Under the pieces are notes generated by a model. That model was given only the letters and a program-made list of their open reading frames with translations. It did no database searches and was not told the DNA's origin. From Undaria pinnatifida (Eukaryota > Sar > Phaeophyceae > Laminariales > Alariaceae), in contig JABAKD010000029.1 of NCBI GenBank assembly GCA_012845835.1, positions 13,737,892 through 13,801,891 of the forward strand: DNA of 64,000 nucleotides, in the 5' to 3' direction. Shown here in pieces: positions 21,697-33,022 of this stretch (position 1 is the stretch's first letter; each line of letters begins with the position of its first letter). Position numbers and translations under genes: made by a program.

Positions 21697-21717
21697 CTAA
21701 CCCTAACCCTAACCCTT
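21697..21717. repeat. Interstitial telomere-like tract
   Basis: CCTAACCCTAACCCTAACCC, three TTAGGG-type units. It replaces about 12 bp of the otherwise aligned sequence in the paralogous segment at about 28445-28458. Confidence 0.7.
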
Positions 21718-22009
21718 TTAATAATAATGCTGCTACTTGTTGCTATCTGGTAGACAGAGTATTACTGGTAGTACGCGACAGCACTGAACTAAGAATTTGG
21801 CAGTTGAGAACTTCAGGCTCGAGTTTTAGACGAAAAATTAAAAAATATATATATATACTACCTCGTATGGTCTTTTTATCTGATCGCTGGTCGCTCATTG
21901 GCCGGGATCGTACATAAAGTAACCGTCATCTGGGGACGATAAGGTCCCATCCCTGGATCATAATCAATCCACACATACATGTACGACTCCAGCAACCCGG
22001 GAACAAACA

Positions 22010-22510
22010 CGGATGGATACCTCTCCGCACAGTGTGGAATCCCCAACCCCACCGACCGGCCGATCTTTGATTGGCTGGGAGTCGTATATTATAGAGACAG
22101 CTCCACCCGGGGACAATAGGGTGCCACCCCCGGTCCAGAGGTCATACTATATGTCTATAAGTTGGACAAACCGGGGAATGAAACCGATTTCTCTCCGGTC
22201 GTCACCGCCCCTAACGGTGTGGAAGCCCCGACTCCGTTGGCTATAATTGCTGATTGGTTCGAGCTCCACAGCGCCGGCCCACCCTAAGAGGATGACAGAG
22301 GCTCACCAACCAATGGGGGGCAGTTCCGTCGCACACGGGGGAGATAGGGCCCCATCCCCGGTTCAGAAATCATCCGATCTCTACGGCTCCAACAGCATGG
22401 GAACTATAACGATGATCTCCCGGGTCGATACCTCCCCGCACGGTGTGTGTCAACCCCGACCCCATTGGCTTATTCGTCATTTGCTGATAGGCTTTGACCC
22501 AATATGCTAG
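22010..22510 (+). repeat. Tandem block inside unit U, period about 180-220 bp
   Basis: Three diverged units, each with CCGCACGGTGTGGAA(T/G)CCC, CCATTGGCT(T/G)AT, GGTTCGAGCTCCAC and GGGTCCCATCCCCGGT. A longer block of the same units is at 28600-29770. Confidence 0.7.
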
Positions 22511-22984
22511 CTCACAATTATTTCGACCGACCTGGGTTTTCTCGCATACTTCCGTATACGGCAAACATTTGCAATACGAGCGCAATTCGACCAGTCATTT
22601 GCATGATAGGTCGCACCAAAAAAGCGATTTTAAGCCCATACTTCGAGAGTATCTGTTTGGCGTGTGCCGAGCAAACACGCTCATAATGAGGGTGAGAACC
22701 ACTTCAACAGCAACAACAGCACCAAACGCAATATATAAATGAACGAATAATAGCGTTTTGTATCCAGGATTCAGGCCCCCCCGGTTATAAATACAATTCC
22801 AAACACAAAAAAACGGGGTGTTCAAAGCAAAACGACAAAATTAAAAATAAATAGAACTAACACCGGCACGACACGAGCATAATAACCGTGGAAAAAAAGC
22901 CTGAAATGAGGCCGAAACAACAGTGCGTATTTGACCCGCGTAATACCGGTCGAATAGGCATGGAATACTTTATTCACCTCTTTG

Positions 22985-23165
22985 TCGCTTATGCGACACC
23001 GAAATGTACCTACCCACGCTGCTAGGCGTTCTCAGCAGTTAGTTGATCTTATTTTTTTGCATTTCTGCAAATAAAATCATATCTCCCAACAGTGGGAATC
23101 AAACTGAAGGACCAACGCTAGTAGTAGTATTCGAAGGTAACCACTAGATAGACCACCGGGGTGAC
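22985..23165 (-). repeat. tRNA-derived SINE S1, head with short body
   Basis: On the minus strand the head reads CCCGGTGGTCTATCTAGTGG (A-box region, with a small insertion), then GTCCTTCAGTTTGATTCCCAC (degraded B box), then GAACGCCTAGCAGCGTGGGT of the body. It is truncated there. Confidence 0.65.
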
Positions 23166-24059
23166 CGGCTCTATATAACTCACTAGAGATGATTAATCAG
23201 CAATCAGCAGCAAGAAGCACGTCAAGTAGGAAGCAACACAAAACTATTTGTCAGTTACGTACCAACGCGACCGCTCTTTTTCCAGATGACCGCGGCAAAC
23301 GACCAAAACAGCAACGGAGGCAGAGGCCCCACAGCAACAGCAAAGCACCCCTCCACATTGTCGATGCTTGTCCATAGAGTATTATCGTGGAAAAGAACCA
23401 CTTAACAATGCGATACCGGGACGAGTGCATGCCACTGGTTTCTTCTGTGGACACCGTCTATGCTGCTTACTACACGACCTTCGCGTGGCGCAGCTTAACA
23501 ATAGGAACGACTTTTCCCCTTGTTTATAATGTCGAAAAGTTATTCCCTGTATTTTGGTACACCGTCCCCCTTGCTATAAGTCAGACAAAAAGCGTGTATG
23601 TAATAGATCGCATCAGTGTGTGTGCTCTTACTCGTACCTGTATCACTTGCACAAGTACAAACTATGTCGATGTGCCCGAACTACCACACCCTCGAGGCCG
23701 GGGACGCAGCCACTCGTAATGCTGCTGTCTGGCGTTTTCTGGCGCAGTAATCGTAATCACTACTACCTGCTCCTCGTTTTAGTCAGCATGCGTCCGCTTG
23801 CCATGTCTATCCATGTACGCACGTACCTACCGAAATTATATAATGAAATGCACTACTACTATGATATCATACCTACCGCGGTACCATGGAGATTTTTTTA
23901 CGATAAATATTATTTGTTCTGGGACCATATGATGTCAAATGGGAAAGGACATCTTGCCAAGTTTTGTGTCATCAAGCTCTCCATATACATGTACATCAAG
24001 ATCCGAAGAATATCTGGGAAGTACCGTTCAAAATACAATTGTTTGCGCGCTGCTCGCTA

Positions 24060-24175
24060 GCATCCATCCGCGTTCACGTCGAGGTGCCGAACGTATAAGG
24101 CACAGCGAGGGGCGTTGGAGCCGCCCCCCGAAGACGGCGCTCGAACGAAGCGATTTGACCGAGAAATTCCAGTGT
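24060..24175 (+). repeat. GC-rich block R6 of unit U
   Basis: CACGTCGAGGTGCCGAACG, GCGAGGGGCGTTGGAGCCGC and CGAAGACGGCGCTCGAACGA. Further copies are at 24370-24500, 27655-27780 and 32440-32565, with remnants at 26395-26460 and 31555-31600. Confidence 0.7.
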
Positions 24176-24535
24176 TCGTTCAAACCCTGCAGACGTCAAG
24201 CAAAACACACGCTCGAGAGTATGCCACCGCAAAATTCAAAACATTAGCAACTACCGTTTGGAAATGATGCGAATTTTGGAAATCATCCAGGCGCTGTAGA
24301 CGTCAAGATACAACCGATTTCTCAAGATTGCCTCCTCCAAATACAATATTTTTGCAACTTCTCGCTTGTCTCGCTCAGCATCCGTCCGCGTTCACGTCGA
24401 GGTGCGGAACGGATACGGCAGGGCGAGGGGCGTTGGAGCCGCCCCCCGAAGACGGCGCTCGAACGAAGCTACTTGACCGAATTGCATACTGAAGCCGAGA
24501 CGAAAAAAACTCCCGACTGAATCCCCCTAAAAGAT

Positions 24536-24563
24536 ATGGGCGCCGGCGAATGCCAGCGCCCAT
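24536..24563. repeat. Conserved hairpin H1, copy b
   Basis: Twelve-bp arms, one C-A mismatch, loop GAAT. Stem position 6 is C-G. Confidence 0.8.
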
Positions 24564-25554
24564 GCTTCGGGTAGGCAGGGCAGCACTTCGACAAGTTAAG
24601 GTTTAGCTGTCCGATTTGACATTCATTGAACTTTAAAGTAACGCCAAGAGTTTAATTCGAACATGAGATTATGAAGGGCATAATTTGACGGAAGAAAAAC
24701 GTCAATACAACAAAGAAGGCAAGGATACGCGAAACACACTCCTATTGTTGAATGCGCCGTCCACTAAAGGTTGGCGTATATCAAACAAAAATACCGAAAA
24801 GAGTATTGAGAACCTGCTTCACCTCTAGGCGAAATGAAAGAGGATTTGGCATCAATGAAGAGACTGCACTGCTGTCCCCGTGGCAATGGAGGTTCGAAGT
24901 CGACAGGATACAAAGTCGGTTTGCATCAAACGTCGACATGGGGCAATGTTAGCCGGCGAGGTTTTGGAAGAAGAGCTTTGTTAATCACCTGAAGGCTGTC
25001 GCATTGATTGGTCTGCGTGGTCACGGGCGAGGAGGAAAATGAAGAAGAGGAGAGCTATCTCTCGTTGCGGCGGCGTTGTCTAAGATAGATGCGGGGTGGC
25101 TTTGCTCGTACGGGAGGTTGGCGTAGCGCTTCTTCTTTTTACTCGGGAAGGCAGGATATGTGTATCTGCTGTCTATGCTTCGCCGGTTTTTTCACGTTGT
25201 CGAAATCGGAGGCGTCCCCTTAATAAAAAATATCGGGAGTGTCTCTACCATGACGACTGCTGACAGTGCCGTGTAAATTTTCTACTTGGAGACTATAATA
25301 ATATTTAGTGGTAGTAGTATTTTTTCGTTTCGAACTAAGCGCATAGCGGAAAAGGTCGATGTTTAGTATTTTCCATTTCCGACTGAAAATCCAACTTCAG
25401 AAAAAAAATAGGCGCAGAGACTCTAGTACCTTCTTTCAGGATGTACTACTTCTACTGCACCAAAAATAAGTTATCTGCCAATAGAAGAATGGACACATAC
25501 AAACAAAAAAAAACGGTAAATGATAGGGGTGCTGTATGTGGTACTAATAACACA

Positions 25555-25916
25555 CCTTTGCAACATTTTCTTTTCCTTCATCCTATTTATTATCCTCGCA
25601 CCACTCTCGCGCTCCCTCCCAGTAGTAACTCAGATCTGGGGTGACATAGCGGGCCCTCCTCCTCCTCCCTCCCCACTTCGGCACGTGCCTCCATTTTCAT
25701 CGCGAGAAGAAGTCAGCATTCTCTTCCCTCGTCGACTCGCGTCGAATTGTACCTACCCACGCTGCTAGGCGCTCTCAGCAGTTGATCCCTTTTTGTTGTT
25801 GTTGCATTTTTGCAAATAAAATCAAATATCATCATGGTGTGAATCGAACTCAAGGACAAACAAACGTTAGTAGTATTCGAGGGTAAAACCACTAGACCAC
25901 CGGGGCGACCGGCAGA
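25555..25916 (-). repeat. tRNA-derived SINE S1, complete copy
   Basis: On the minus strand: head CCCCGGTGGTCTAGTGG (pol III A box), TTTTACCCTCGAATACTA and GAGTTCGATTCACACC (B box). Then a body with CGCCTAGCAGCGTGGGTAGG, GACGCGAGTCGACGAGGG, TCTCGCGATGAAAATGGAGG, a purine-rich run and GATCTGAGTTACTACTGGGA, and a 3' end AATAAATAGGATGAAGG plus A-rich tail. It would be transcribed by RNA polymerase III from the internal promoter. Other copies: 29985-30345 (-), 54655-55025 (+), and truncated ones at 2006, 11915 and 22985. Confidence 0.75.
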
Positions 25917-26105
25917 CTATTGAATAAAACAAAACAGGATCTTTGCATGGATATTACATTGCCCGAAATTGTATGCTATTACGATGGTTGACGCCGCGTT
26001 ACCCAGAGAGGTGTTGCCTGTGCAGTGGTGTCAGTCGACTTTACTCACTGATGGAGCCTGTCCTGTGATCACGGACTTGATTACGCGAGTTAATGTGAGA
26101 ACAGC

Positions 26106-26151
<46 letters not shown>

Positions 26152-26460
26152 CTGCTGCTTGCTCTTGAAGCTCGGAATTTGAAAACATCGATTGCTCGCG
26201 CACACGACATGCTGTCAAGAAGATACATGTTACTACTACAATAGATTGCTGCTGCGTCATCGATTAGTACGCCGCGCGTTGAACCGTTCTCGGAAAAATA
26301 ACTGCTCAGGAATCCAAAATCCAAAATCGTCGCGGCGATTCTCGGATATTTTTCTTACCTCCCGTACGTAGAACGCGTCCACGACCAGGTACAGCGGGCG
26401 GATAAGGAAGGCGTTGGACAGCGCCCTTCGAACGAAGTGATTTGACCGAGAAATCCTGCA

Positions 26461-26524
26461 GCACTGCCCCCACTGAGCTACTTGATCGCTCAATGACTCA
26501 GTAGCTCAGTGGGTAGTGCTACAT
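26461..26524. repeat. Inverted pair of tRNA-like 5' halves
   Basis: The right half contains CAGTAGCTCAGTGGGTAGTG, a tRNA D-arm/A-box string, and the left half is its near reverse complement. Together they form a long hairpin. Confidence 0.6.
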
Positions 26525-27590
26525 ATTATGTTAAACTACCAAAAAAATGTTATTGAGTGTCAGTATAGCTGATTCGGTAAGATAGTCCGCAGAGTCATGG
26601 TCTATTGGCCACAAGAAGGTTCTCTTAAACGGAATATTCTGAGTGAAGCAGATAACCCGTAGAATCTAGCTAGTTTGTACCACAAGAGCGTTCTCGGAAA
26701 TGGAACGCTCCTCCTCTAGACAAGATAGATAGAAGTAAGCGCGCTAGGCGCTCATGGGAATATAGAACATCTAGGAAAACGTTCCTCGTACGTTCCATAG
26801 GTAAAGGTCCAGAAGAGAGCACAGCAGCAATGCTGGGGTGAAGCGAACTCTGTGAGCTTCACCCCACCCCCGTGCTCTCACTCCTCCTTCTCCTCCTCCT
26901 CCTCTTCCTATCTCCTCGAGCTTGTCATAGCTCAATGCCAACAATGAGAAATCTATAAAGAAGAACCGGTGCTGTCTCCAAGCGAAGCTGGTACCCCTGC
27001 GTCCTTTCCCTCCCACCTTCCGGCACCACGACACCTTCACAGTAAGCACTAATAATGTCGTCAGCGCGCACGTTTGAAAAAGACAAACATGAACCCGGTG
27101 AGCGTTGAACTCACGACGCATAGCACTACCCACTGTCACGTGACTCAGTAACTCATTTGTTATGCTAAAAAACCAATCAAATATGTTTTTGAGTTCGTTA
27201 ATTAATTCTCTCTGACTTCGTCAGAGGAATCTCCGTAGCTATCCCCTCTCCACGTACTACTACAGCTAGTAGTACTCAGGAGAACGCTAACAACTATCAT
27301 CACCATTCCTAACGTCTCCAGCGCGCACGCTCCTGAATACCAAATACTTCGTATGATCTGGGTGAGAATCGTACTCACGACACATCCCTCGTTGGTTATA
27401 TAGCACTATACCCACTGAGCCGAAAGGAAACGACACACAGCAGTATATAGTAGCTACGATGATAGGGCAAGCGCTTCGAGGCGGCCATGAAAAAAGCATC
27501 GTCGGGAAGAAATTTAGATGCCAATTTGGAAATGATGCCAATTTGGAAATATTGTCACTCATTTATTCGTTCAACCTCTGCATATGCCAA
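26525..27590. other. tRNA-derived repeat remnants, no gene
   Basis: On the minus strand, 27354-27428 has GGCTCAGTGGGTATAGTGC (A box) and GTGAGTACGATTCTCAC (a 5-bp T-stem around a 7-nt loop). The stretch 27093-27140 has a similar GTGAGTTCAACGCTCAC T-arm with GTGGGTAGTGC upstream. Both look like heads of a second tRNA-derived SINE family (S2), not intact tRNAs. Confidence 0.5.
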
Positions 27591-27872
27591 TATCCAAGAA
27601 TAGCTCGGGCGCATACCGCCCCCCCCCAAAAAAAACAAACGTACCTCTCGCTTGTCTCGCCCAGCGTCTCTCCGCGTTCACGTCGAGGTGCGGAACGGAT
27701 GCGGCAGGGCGAGGGGCGTTGGAGCCGCCCCCCGAAGACGGCGCTCGAGCGAAGCTATTTGACCGAGAATTCCAGGTCCGAGAATCGCATACTGAGGCCG
27801 AGACGGGAAAAAAGCTCCTGACCGAATCCCCCCCAAAAAGAATGATCATATATGTATTTACAAGGGCCCCGC

Positions 27873-27900
27873 ATTGGTGCCGGCATTCGCCGGCACCCAT
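27873..27900. repeat. Conserved hairpin H1, copy c
   Basis: GGTGCCGGC, loop ATTC, GCCGGCACC: a perfect nine-bp core, with outer pairs continuing after one mismatch. Stem position 6 is T-A. Confidence 0.85.
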
Positions 27901-28599
27901 GCTTCGGGTAGGGCAGGGCAGCACTTTGAATTGTTCGATTCAATACTATGTAGAGTAAAAAAAGTTACCACACACAATCATAGTCTGCACGTACAGTATG
28001 TAAGGTAATGCCAAGAGTTCGATAGAGACAATCAATCATAACAATGTACTACTATTAGACTAGACTAATAGCTACCGTTTTTGAAGTGAGTCCGATTCCG
28101 AGCTTCTTCAGTAATCAGATTTCGATCGGATGAATCCGAGCACACGCTGACTGACCCTTTACTTTGGCGACGAAACGTGTCGAGTGCGTTTCTTATGGTA
28201 TTTTAACTCAATCAAGCATCTGGGGCCAGTAAGGTGACTGACCATGTCTGCTGCGTGTTTTCTTCGTAGCCACTGAAAGACGCGCACTGAGCCAGCTTCT
28301 GAGATATACAATGCATGATATAATAGTATCGTCTTGATCCGAGCCTCCCAGATCGACTGTCTGTGTGTTGTCTGTTCGTCGAGAGACGTGCTGACGTTGT
28401 TTCAGGCGCGAAACACGGTGGTACGGCTGCCTTCGTCATTCAACTCCTCGACTGCTATTGCAATGCTGCTGCTTGTTGCTAGCTGCGTAGATCGCTCACT
28501 TCTTGTATATACCGTACGTGACTACAGCTCTTACGATTTTGACAGCTAAGAATTGCAGGCTCGAGTTTTCATGGACGAAAATAAAACATGTCATTATTG

Positions 28600-29770
28600 C
28601 CTGATCGCTTATTGGCCAGGATTCATACACAACGTAGGCGTCACCCGGGCACGATAGGGCCACATGCCGGGATCGGGATCCATCTACACAGCTAAAACCC
28701 CGACAACCCGGGGACGAAACCGGATATCATCCGGGTTGATACCTCCCCGCACGGTGTGGAAATCCCAACCCCACCTGCCGATTTTATGATTGGCTATGGT
28801 TCGTATGTTGAGCCAGCTCCACCTCGGGAGGATATAGGGTCCCATCCTCGGTCCAGAGGTCGTTCCACATCTCTAAAAATTCTATCAACCGGGGAAGCAA
28901 ACCGAGATTTATTGGGTCGACACCACCCGGCACGGTGATAAAACCCCAATCCCGTTGGCTAGTCGCCGATGGGTTCGAGCTCCACAGCGCCGTCCTAGGC
29001 GCATAGAGGCCCATCAATCGGGGGCATTTCCGTCGCACACGGGGAAGATAGGGTCCCATCCCGGATTCACAAATCCCCTGCATCTCCACAGCTCCAAAAA
29101 CGCGGGAACAATAGCGATGACCTCCCGTGTCGACACCACTCCGCACGACATGGAACCCCAACTATATTCGCTTACCGCTGATTGGCTGGGACTCGGACAT
29201 AAGGGAAACGCCACCATGGGAGGATATAGAGTCCTGTGCCCGTTTCAGAAATCCTGCTAAACCGGAGACGAAAACCGATTTCTCCCGCTGGTCGACACAA
29301 CCCCGCACGATGGTGCGACAACCATCCATTATTCACATTGGCTTATCGTTGAGTGGCTGTGCATCTCGTAGAGCCAGGGACACCCGGGGAGGAGATAGAC
29401 CAGCAAACGGGCGGCGGGCGTTCCGACGCACCGGATGAGGACAGGGCTCCACCGCCGTTCCAGAAATCCTTCCATACCCCATCAACTCCAACAAACCGGG
29501 GACAAAAACCGACTTGTCCCGGGTCGACACCATACCGCACGGTGTGGAACCCTTAGCTAGCTGAGGTTCGTATACAACGCCAGTACCACCAAACAGGGTC
29601 CAACAACCCCGGTTCAGAAATCCTTCAAGGTATTTTCATCTAGAAAAATAAAGTAACTCGCGCTACTGCTGAATTTTTATTCGTATACCCCAACCCCGCG
29701 GTACGCGGACATTTCATTTGGTCGCTGCCTCGATACCACCCAGCACAGTGTAACCCAACCTTCGATTGAT
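28600..29770 (+). repeat. Extended tandem block of unit U
   Basis: At least five diverged units of about 180-215 bp, marked by CCGCACGGTGTGGAA variants near 28753, 28933, 29146, 29307 and 29537. Confidence 0.7.
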
Positions 29771-29984
29771 CGGCTTGGTCGGGGTTCGTGGATAGAGGAA
29801 ACCGCCACTCACTTGAAAAATTCAGCAAGCAAGTTCAATGACTCTCATCTCATACCGGCCTGTGATTAGAGAAGTTGTACATGGACCAATTGTTAACATA
29901 GTATACAGCAGTCGGTCCAGATCGAGTCGATCGGTGCAATTCGCTAGGGTATCGTATTATTACAGCAGCAGTAATACACTTCAC

Positions 29985-30345
29985 TTCTTTTCTTTTTCCC
30001 ATCCCATTTATTGTGATGCTCGCACTACTCTCGCCCTCCCAGTAGTATAACTCAGACCCGAGGTCTTATAACGGGCTCCCCTCTCCCCCCCCCCACTACG
30101 GTACATGCCCTAATTTTTATCGCGAGAAGAATTCAGCGTTTTCTTCCCTCGTCGATTTTTGTCGAATTGTACCTACCCACGCTGTTAGGCGGTGTCAGCA
30201 GCTAATATTATTTTTTTCTCGTTTATTTATTCAAATCAATAAAGCCAACAGAGCTGACAACGCGGTGGTTATTTAACTCAAGGACCAACGCTATCATTAG
30301 TATTTTTAGTGTAACCCCACTAAACCACCGGGGCGATCGGCTCTA
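29985..30345 (-). repeat. tRNA-derived SINE S1 copy
   Basis: Body and degraded head (CCCCGGTGGTTTAGTGGGG). The 3' end is AATAAATGGGATGGG plus an A/G-rich tail. Confidence 0.7.
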
Positions 30346-30349
30346 TATC

Positions 30350-30430
30350 ACTTGCTGCCCCGGTGGCGTATCAGATTATTGTCCTCGAGCCTGGTAAAGG
30401 TCAATTTCGTGAGTTCGAATCCCCCCGAGT
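30350..30430 (+). other. tRNA-like remnant
   Basis: GCCCCGGTGGCGTATCAGA followed about 45 bp later by GTGAGTTCGAATCCCCC, a canonical B box. The fold is not a clean cloverleaf, so this is a SINE head or tRNA pseudogene. Confidence 0.4.
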
Positions 30431-30469
30431 TCGAACTCGTATACATTTTCGTGGGCCTTTTTCTTGTGC

Positions 30470-30640
30470 ACTAATTGACTTGCGGAAACCACGAGAGCGT
30501 GAGTTAACAACACTCGATGAAAAATGGACGATCAGTGGGTGCTCAACCCTATGCGCCAACAATAATGAAGGCAATAACCGGGGGGGGGGGGAAAGGACGA
30601 CACCTGTGATCACGGCTTGTATGTCGAGAAGCTAGAAAGT
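30470..30640 (-). repeat. Dispersed repeat R1 copy
   Basis: Inverted R1, inserted in unit U copy 2 and absent from copy 1. It contains the run of G that corresponds to the C-rich tract in + copies. Confidence 0.55.
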
Positions 30641-32640
30641 AGAAGTGTGCCAAAAAGGAAAAAAAAACTCACCAGAAGAGATGGTCAATCAGCAATCAGC
30701 AGCAAGGGACACGTCAAGCACGAAGCAACACAAACTTATTTGTCAGTTACGTGCCAACACGACCGCTTGCACTTGACCGGCAAACGATCACACACAGCAA
30801 CGGAGTCATGGACCACAGCAACAACAACGCACACCGCCTATATTTCTCCAAAGAGTCTTCTCGGGGGAAAAAAACACCAAGCGATGCGATACCGGGACGA
30901 ATGCATGCCACTCACTGGTTTCTTCCGTGAATACTGTCGACTTTTACTACGACCTTCGCGTGGCGCAGCTTAACAACAGGAGGAAAGATTATTTTTCCCC
31001 TTGTTTTTTGTGTCGAAATGTATTCCCTGTTTTCTGGTACACCCTCCCCCCATGCCATTAAATATATCACAGACAAAAAGCATGTCGTGTGTAATAGAGC
31101 ATCGCTGTTGTGTGGTCTTACTCGAACGTACCTATATTACTTGCACGAGAGTACAAACCATGTCGATTTGCCCAAACTCGTACATTACCCCCCTCGAGGC
31201 CCCGGGGACGCAGCCACTCGCAATGCTGCTGTGTTGCTTTTTTTGGGGCAGCAATTGTAATCACTACTACCCCCTCCTCGTTTTAGTCACGCGTGCGCTT
31301 GCCACGTCTATATCCATGTATGTATGTACGTGTACCTACCGAAATTCAACAAACAAATGCACTACCATGATACCTACCGCAGTGTACCATGGGGATTTTT
31401 CTTACAATATATATTATTTGTTTTGGGACAAAAATATGACGCCAATTTGAAAATAATGTCTTGCCAAATTTTATTTTGTCAGCCTCTCCATACATCAAGA
31501 TCAGAAGAATAACTGGAGATTAATTCCGTTCAAAATGCATTTTTTTGCGCGCTTCTCGCTTGCCTCGCTCAGCATCCATCCACGTTCACGTCGAGGTGCT
31601 GAACGGGTTGACCAGCAACAACAGCAGTCAGTAGCCAGCGCAATTCTTGCAACCACACAACAAAGCGTTCGAAACACTACTGCCTTGATATAATCACACC
31701 TACCTTTTTAGAAGTGCATCCACGTTTCGTTTGTGGGGATAAATATACATGGAATTAGTGTGGGATATTTATTATACGGTCCTGAAAGATGGATCAATGA
31801 TCGTGGATCAATATATATGGATATATATATATATATATATGGAACGACTCTTTGGAGCGGCGACAAAAAAGACTGACAAAACATTGTTTCTCGTACTACT
31901 GCGATTTATAAAAGCGACCACTCCGTTCGTTGTGTTTATTTTCTATTTTTTTTTATGGTCTGGCCTGTTTTGTTGTGTTCTCGTACCCGGTACGCTAGCA
32001 TTTCACTTGCTTTATACCTTGACTAATTGCGATTGTTTCGTTTACTCCGTCTCACAGTCTGTGACCACATAATAATAAGTTGTATCTCTCTAGGATGAAG
32101 AATCGGCACGGACACTGGGTGTAATGATGTCGTTGGGTAGGGAACGCCCCCCCCCGAAGACAACGAACGTTCGAACATAGGTATGTAACCGTGACATCCG
32201 AAATCGAAATGCAACGACACAGCAGTCGTACGACAATAGGCCAAACGCTTTGAGGTGTGACCATGAAAAAAGTGTGGTGGGGACGAAATAAGAAGCCTAT
32301 TTGGAAATGATGCCAACTCGGAAATAAATGCTTTCTCATGTGTGTTTTTTCGTTCAAGCTCTGCATATATATGCCAAGATCCAAGAATAGCTCGGGCGCA
32401 TACCGCCCAAAATGAAAAAAAATGAGCGCATCTCGCTTGTCTCGCTCAGCGTCTATCCGCGTTCACGTCGAGGTGCAAAACGGATACGGCAGGGCGAGGG
32501 GCGTTTGAGCTGCCCCCCGAAGACGGCGCTCGAACGAAGCTATTTGACCGATAATTCCAGTTCCGAGAATCGCATACTGACAGGCCGAGACGGGAAAAAA
32601 CTCCTGACCGAATCCCCCCAAAATAGAATGATCATACTCG

Positions 32641-32917
32641 CATATATTTATAGTGTGCAGGATAATCCCCCATATAAAAGTCAAGATACTACGACGAAGG
32701 ACAAAAAACTTTCGAGAGTCCGCGCCCGTTTTGGGCCCAAATTTGGACACGTTGTTGGAAATTCTACTTGCGCACGTAGCACGCCTGCTGGCTCCTTTTT
32801 TTTCTCGTGATTTTCGGCACAAACAGCTTCTTCTTCTGGATAAATTCGAAAACAGCGTTCCCCCCTGAAAGAAAAACAAAAAAATGTTGATCGTATTACG
32901 ACAAATAGATGGGTCTA
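32641..32917. other. No recognisable feature
   Basis: Unique-looking sequence; nothing supported. Confidence 0.3.
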
Positions 32918-33022
32918 TTACGGGGGACCATAGTAAATAGGACCTACGGTACACACAAAAACCAATATATTTCCCTATTTTGACTAACAATATTTGGTCC
33001 TATTTACTATGGTCCCCCGTAA
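32918..33022. mobile_element. 105-bp MITE M1, copy 1
   Basis: Perfect 27-bp terminal inverted repeats, starting TTACGGGGGACCATAGTAAA at the left edge. Preceded by TA, with ATA after the right end. The internal about 50 bp is AT-rich and non-coding. A second 105-bp copy lies inverted at 37347-37451. A TA-type target suggests mobilisation by a Tc1/mariner-type transposase; that is an inference. Confidence 0.85.

Larger units (their letters stand above)
21141..24600 (+). repeat. Composite repeat unit U, copy 1
   Basis: The same ordered modules occur again at 27600-32640: the ATGGG(T/C)GCC hairpin; a segment with CTGACCCTTTA, CTGAGCCAGCTTCTG, GACTGTCTGTGTGT and TTCGTCATTCAA; a GGTGTGGAA-containing tandem block; a tRNA-headed SINE; CAGCAATCAGCAGCAAG...TTTGTCAGTTACGT; ATGCGATACCGGGACGA; and a GC-rich block with CACGTCGAGGTGC and GCCGCCCCCCGAAGACGGCG. 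The copies are clearly diverged, so the duplication is not recent. It is either a segmental duplication or two copies of a large non-autonomous element. No intact gene lies inside. Confidence 0.7.
24520..26155 (+). repeat. Element E1 copy 1, hairpin to (AAC)n tail
   Basis: About 1.63 kb that recurs in inverted orientation at 54422-56085. It begins at hairpin H1, includes an embedded S1 SINE, and ends GATTACGCGAGTTAATGTGAG plus AACAGC(AAC)n. A third, truncated copy keeps only the tail end at 3614-3690. A microsatellite tail shared by full and 5'-truncated copies resembles the 3' ends of RTE/CR1-type LINEs and their parasites. I see no reverse transcriptase, so the element would be non-autonomous. 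The frame at 24752-24952 and its counterpart at 55495-55809 disagree in reading frame, so it is not coding. Confidence 0.7.
27600..32640 (+). repeat. Composite repeat unit U, copy 2
   Basis: Second, longer copy of the 21141-24600 arrangement. It contains the R6 block (27655-27780), hairpin H1 (27873), the CTGAGCCAGCTTCTG segment (28130-28445), an extended tandem block (28600-29770), SINE S1 (29985-30345), an inserted R1 copy (30470-30640), the CAGCAATCAGCAGCAAG segment (from about 30690), ATGCGATACCGGGACGA (about 30885) and a terminal R6 block (32440-32565). The stretch of about 31600-32380 has no counterpart in copy 1 that I can see. Confidence 0.65.

Noticed and set aside
24752-24952. 67-codon frame in element E1
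   Set aside because: The homologous DNA at 55495-55809 reads in a different frame, so the protein is not conserved between copies.
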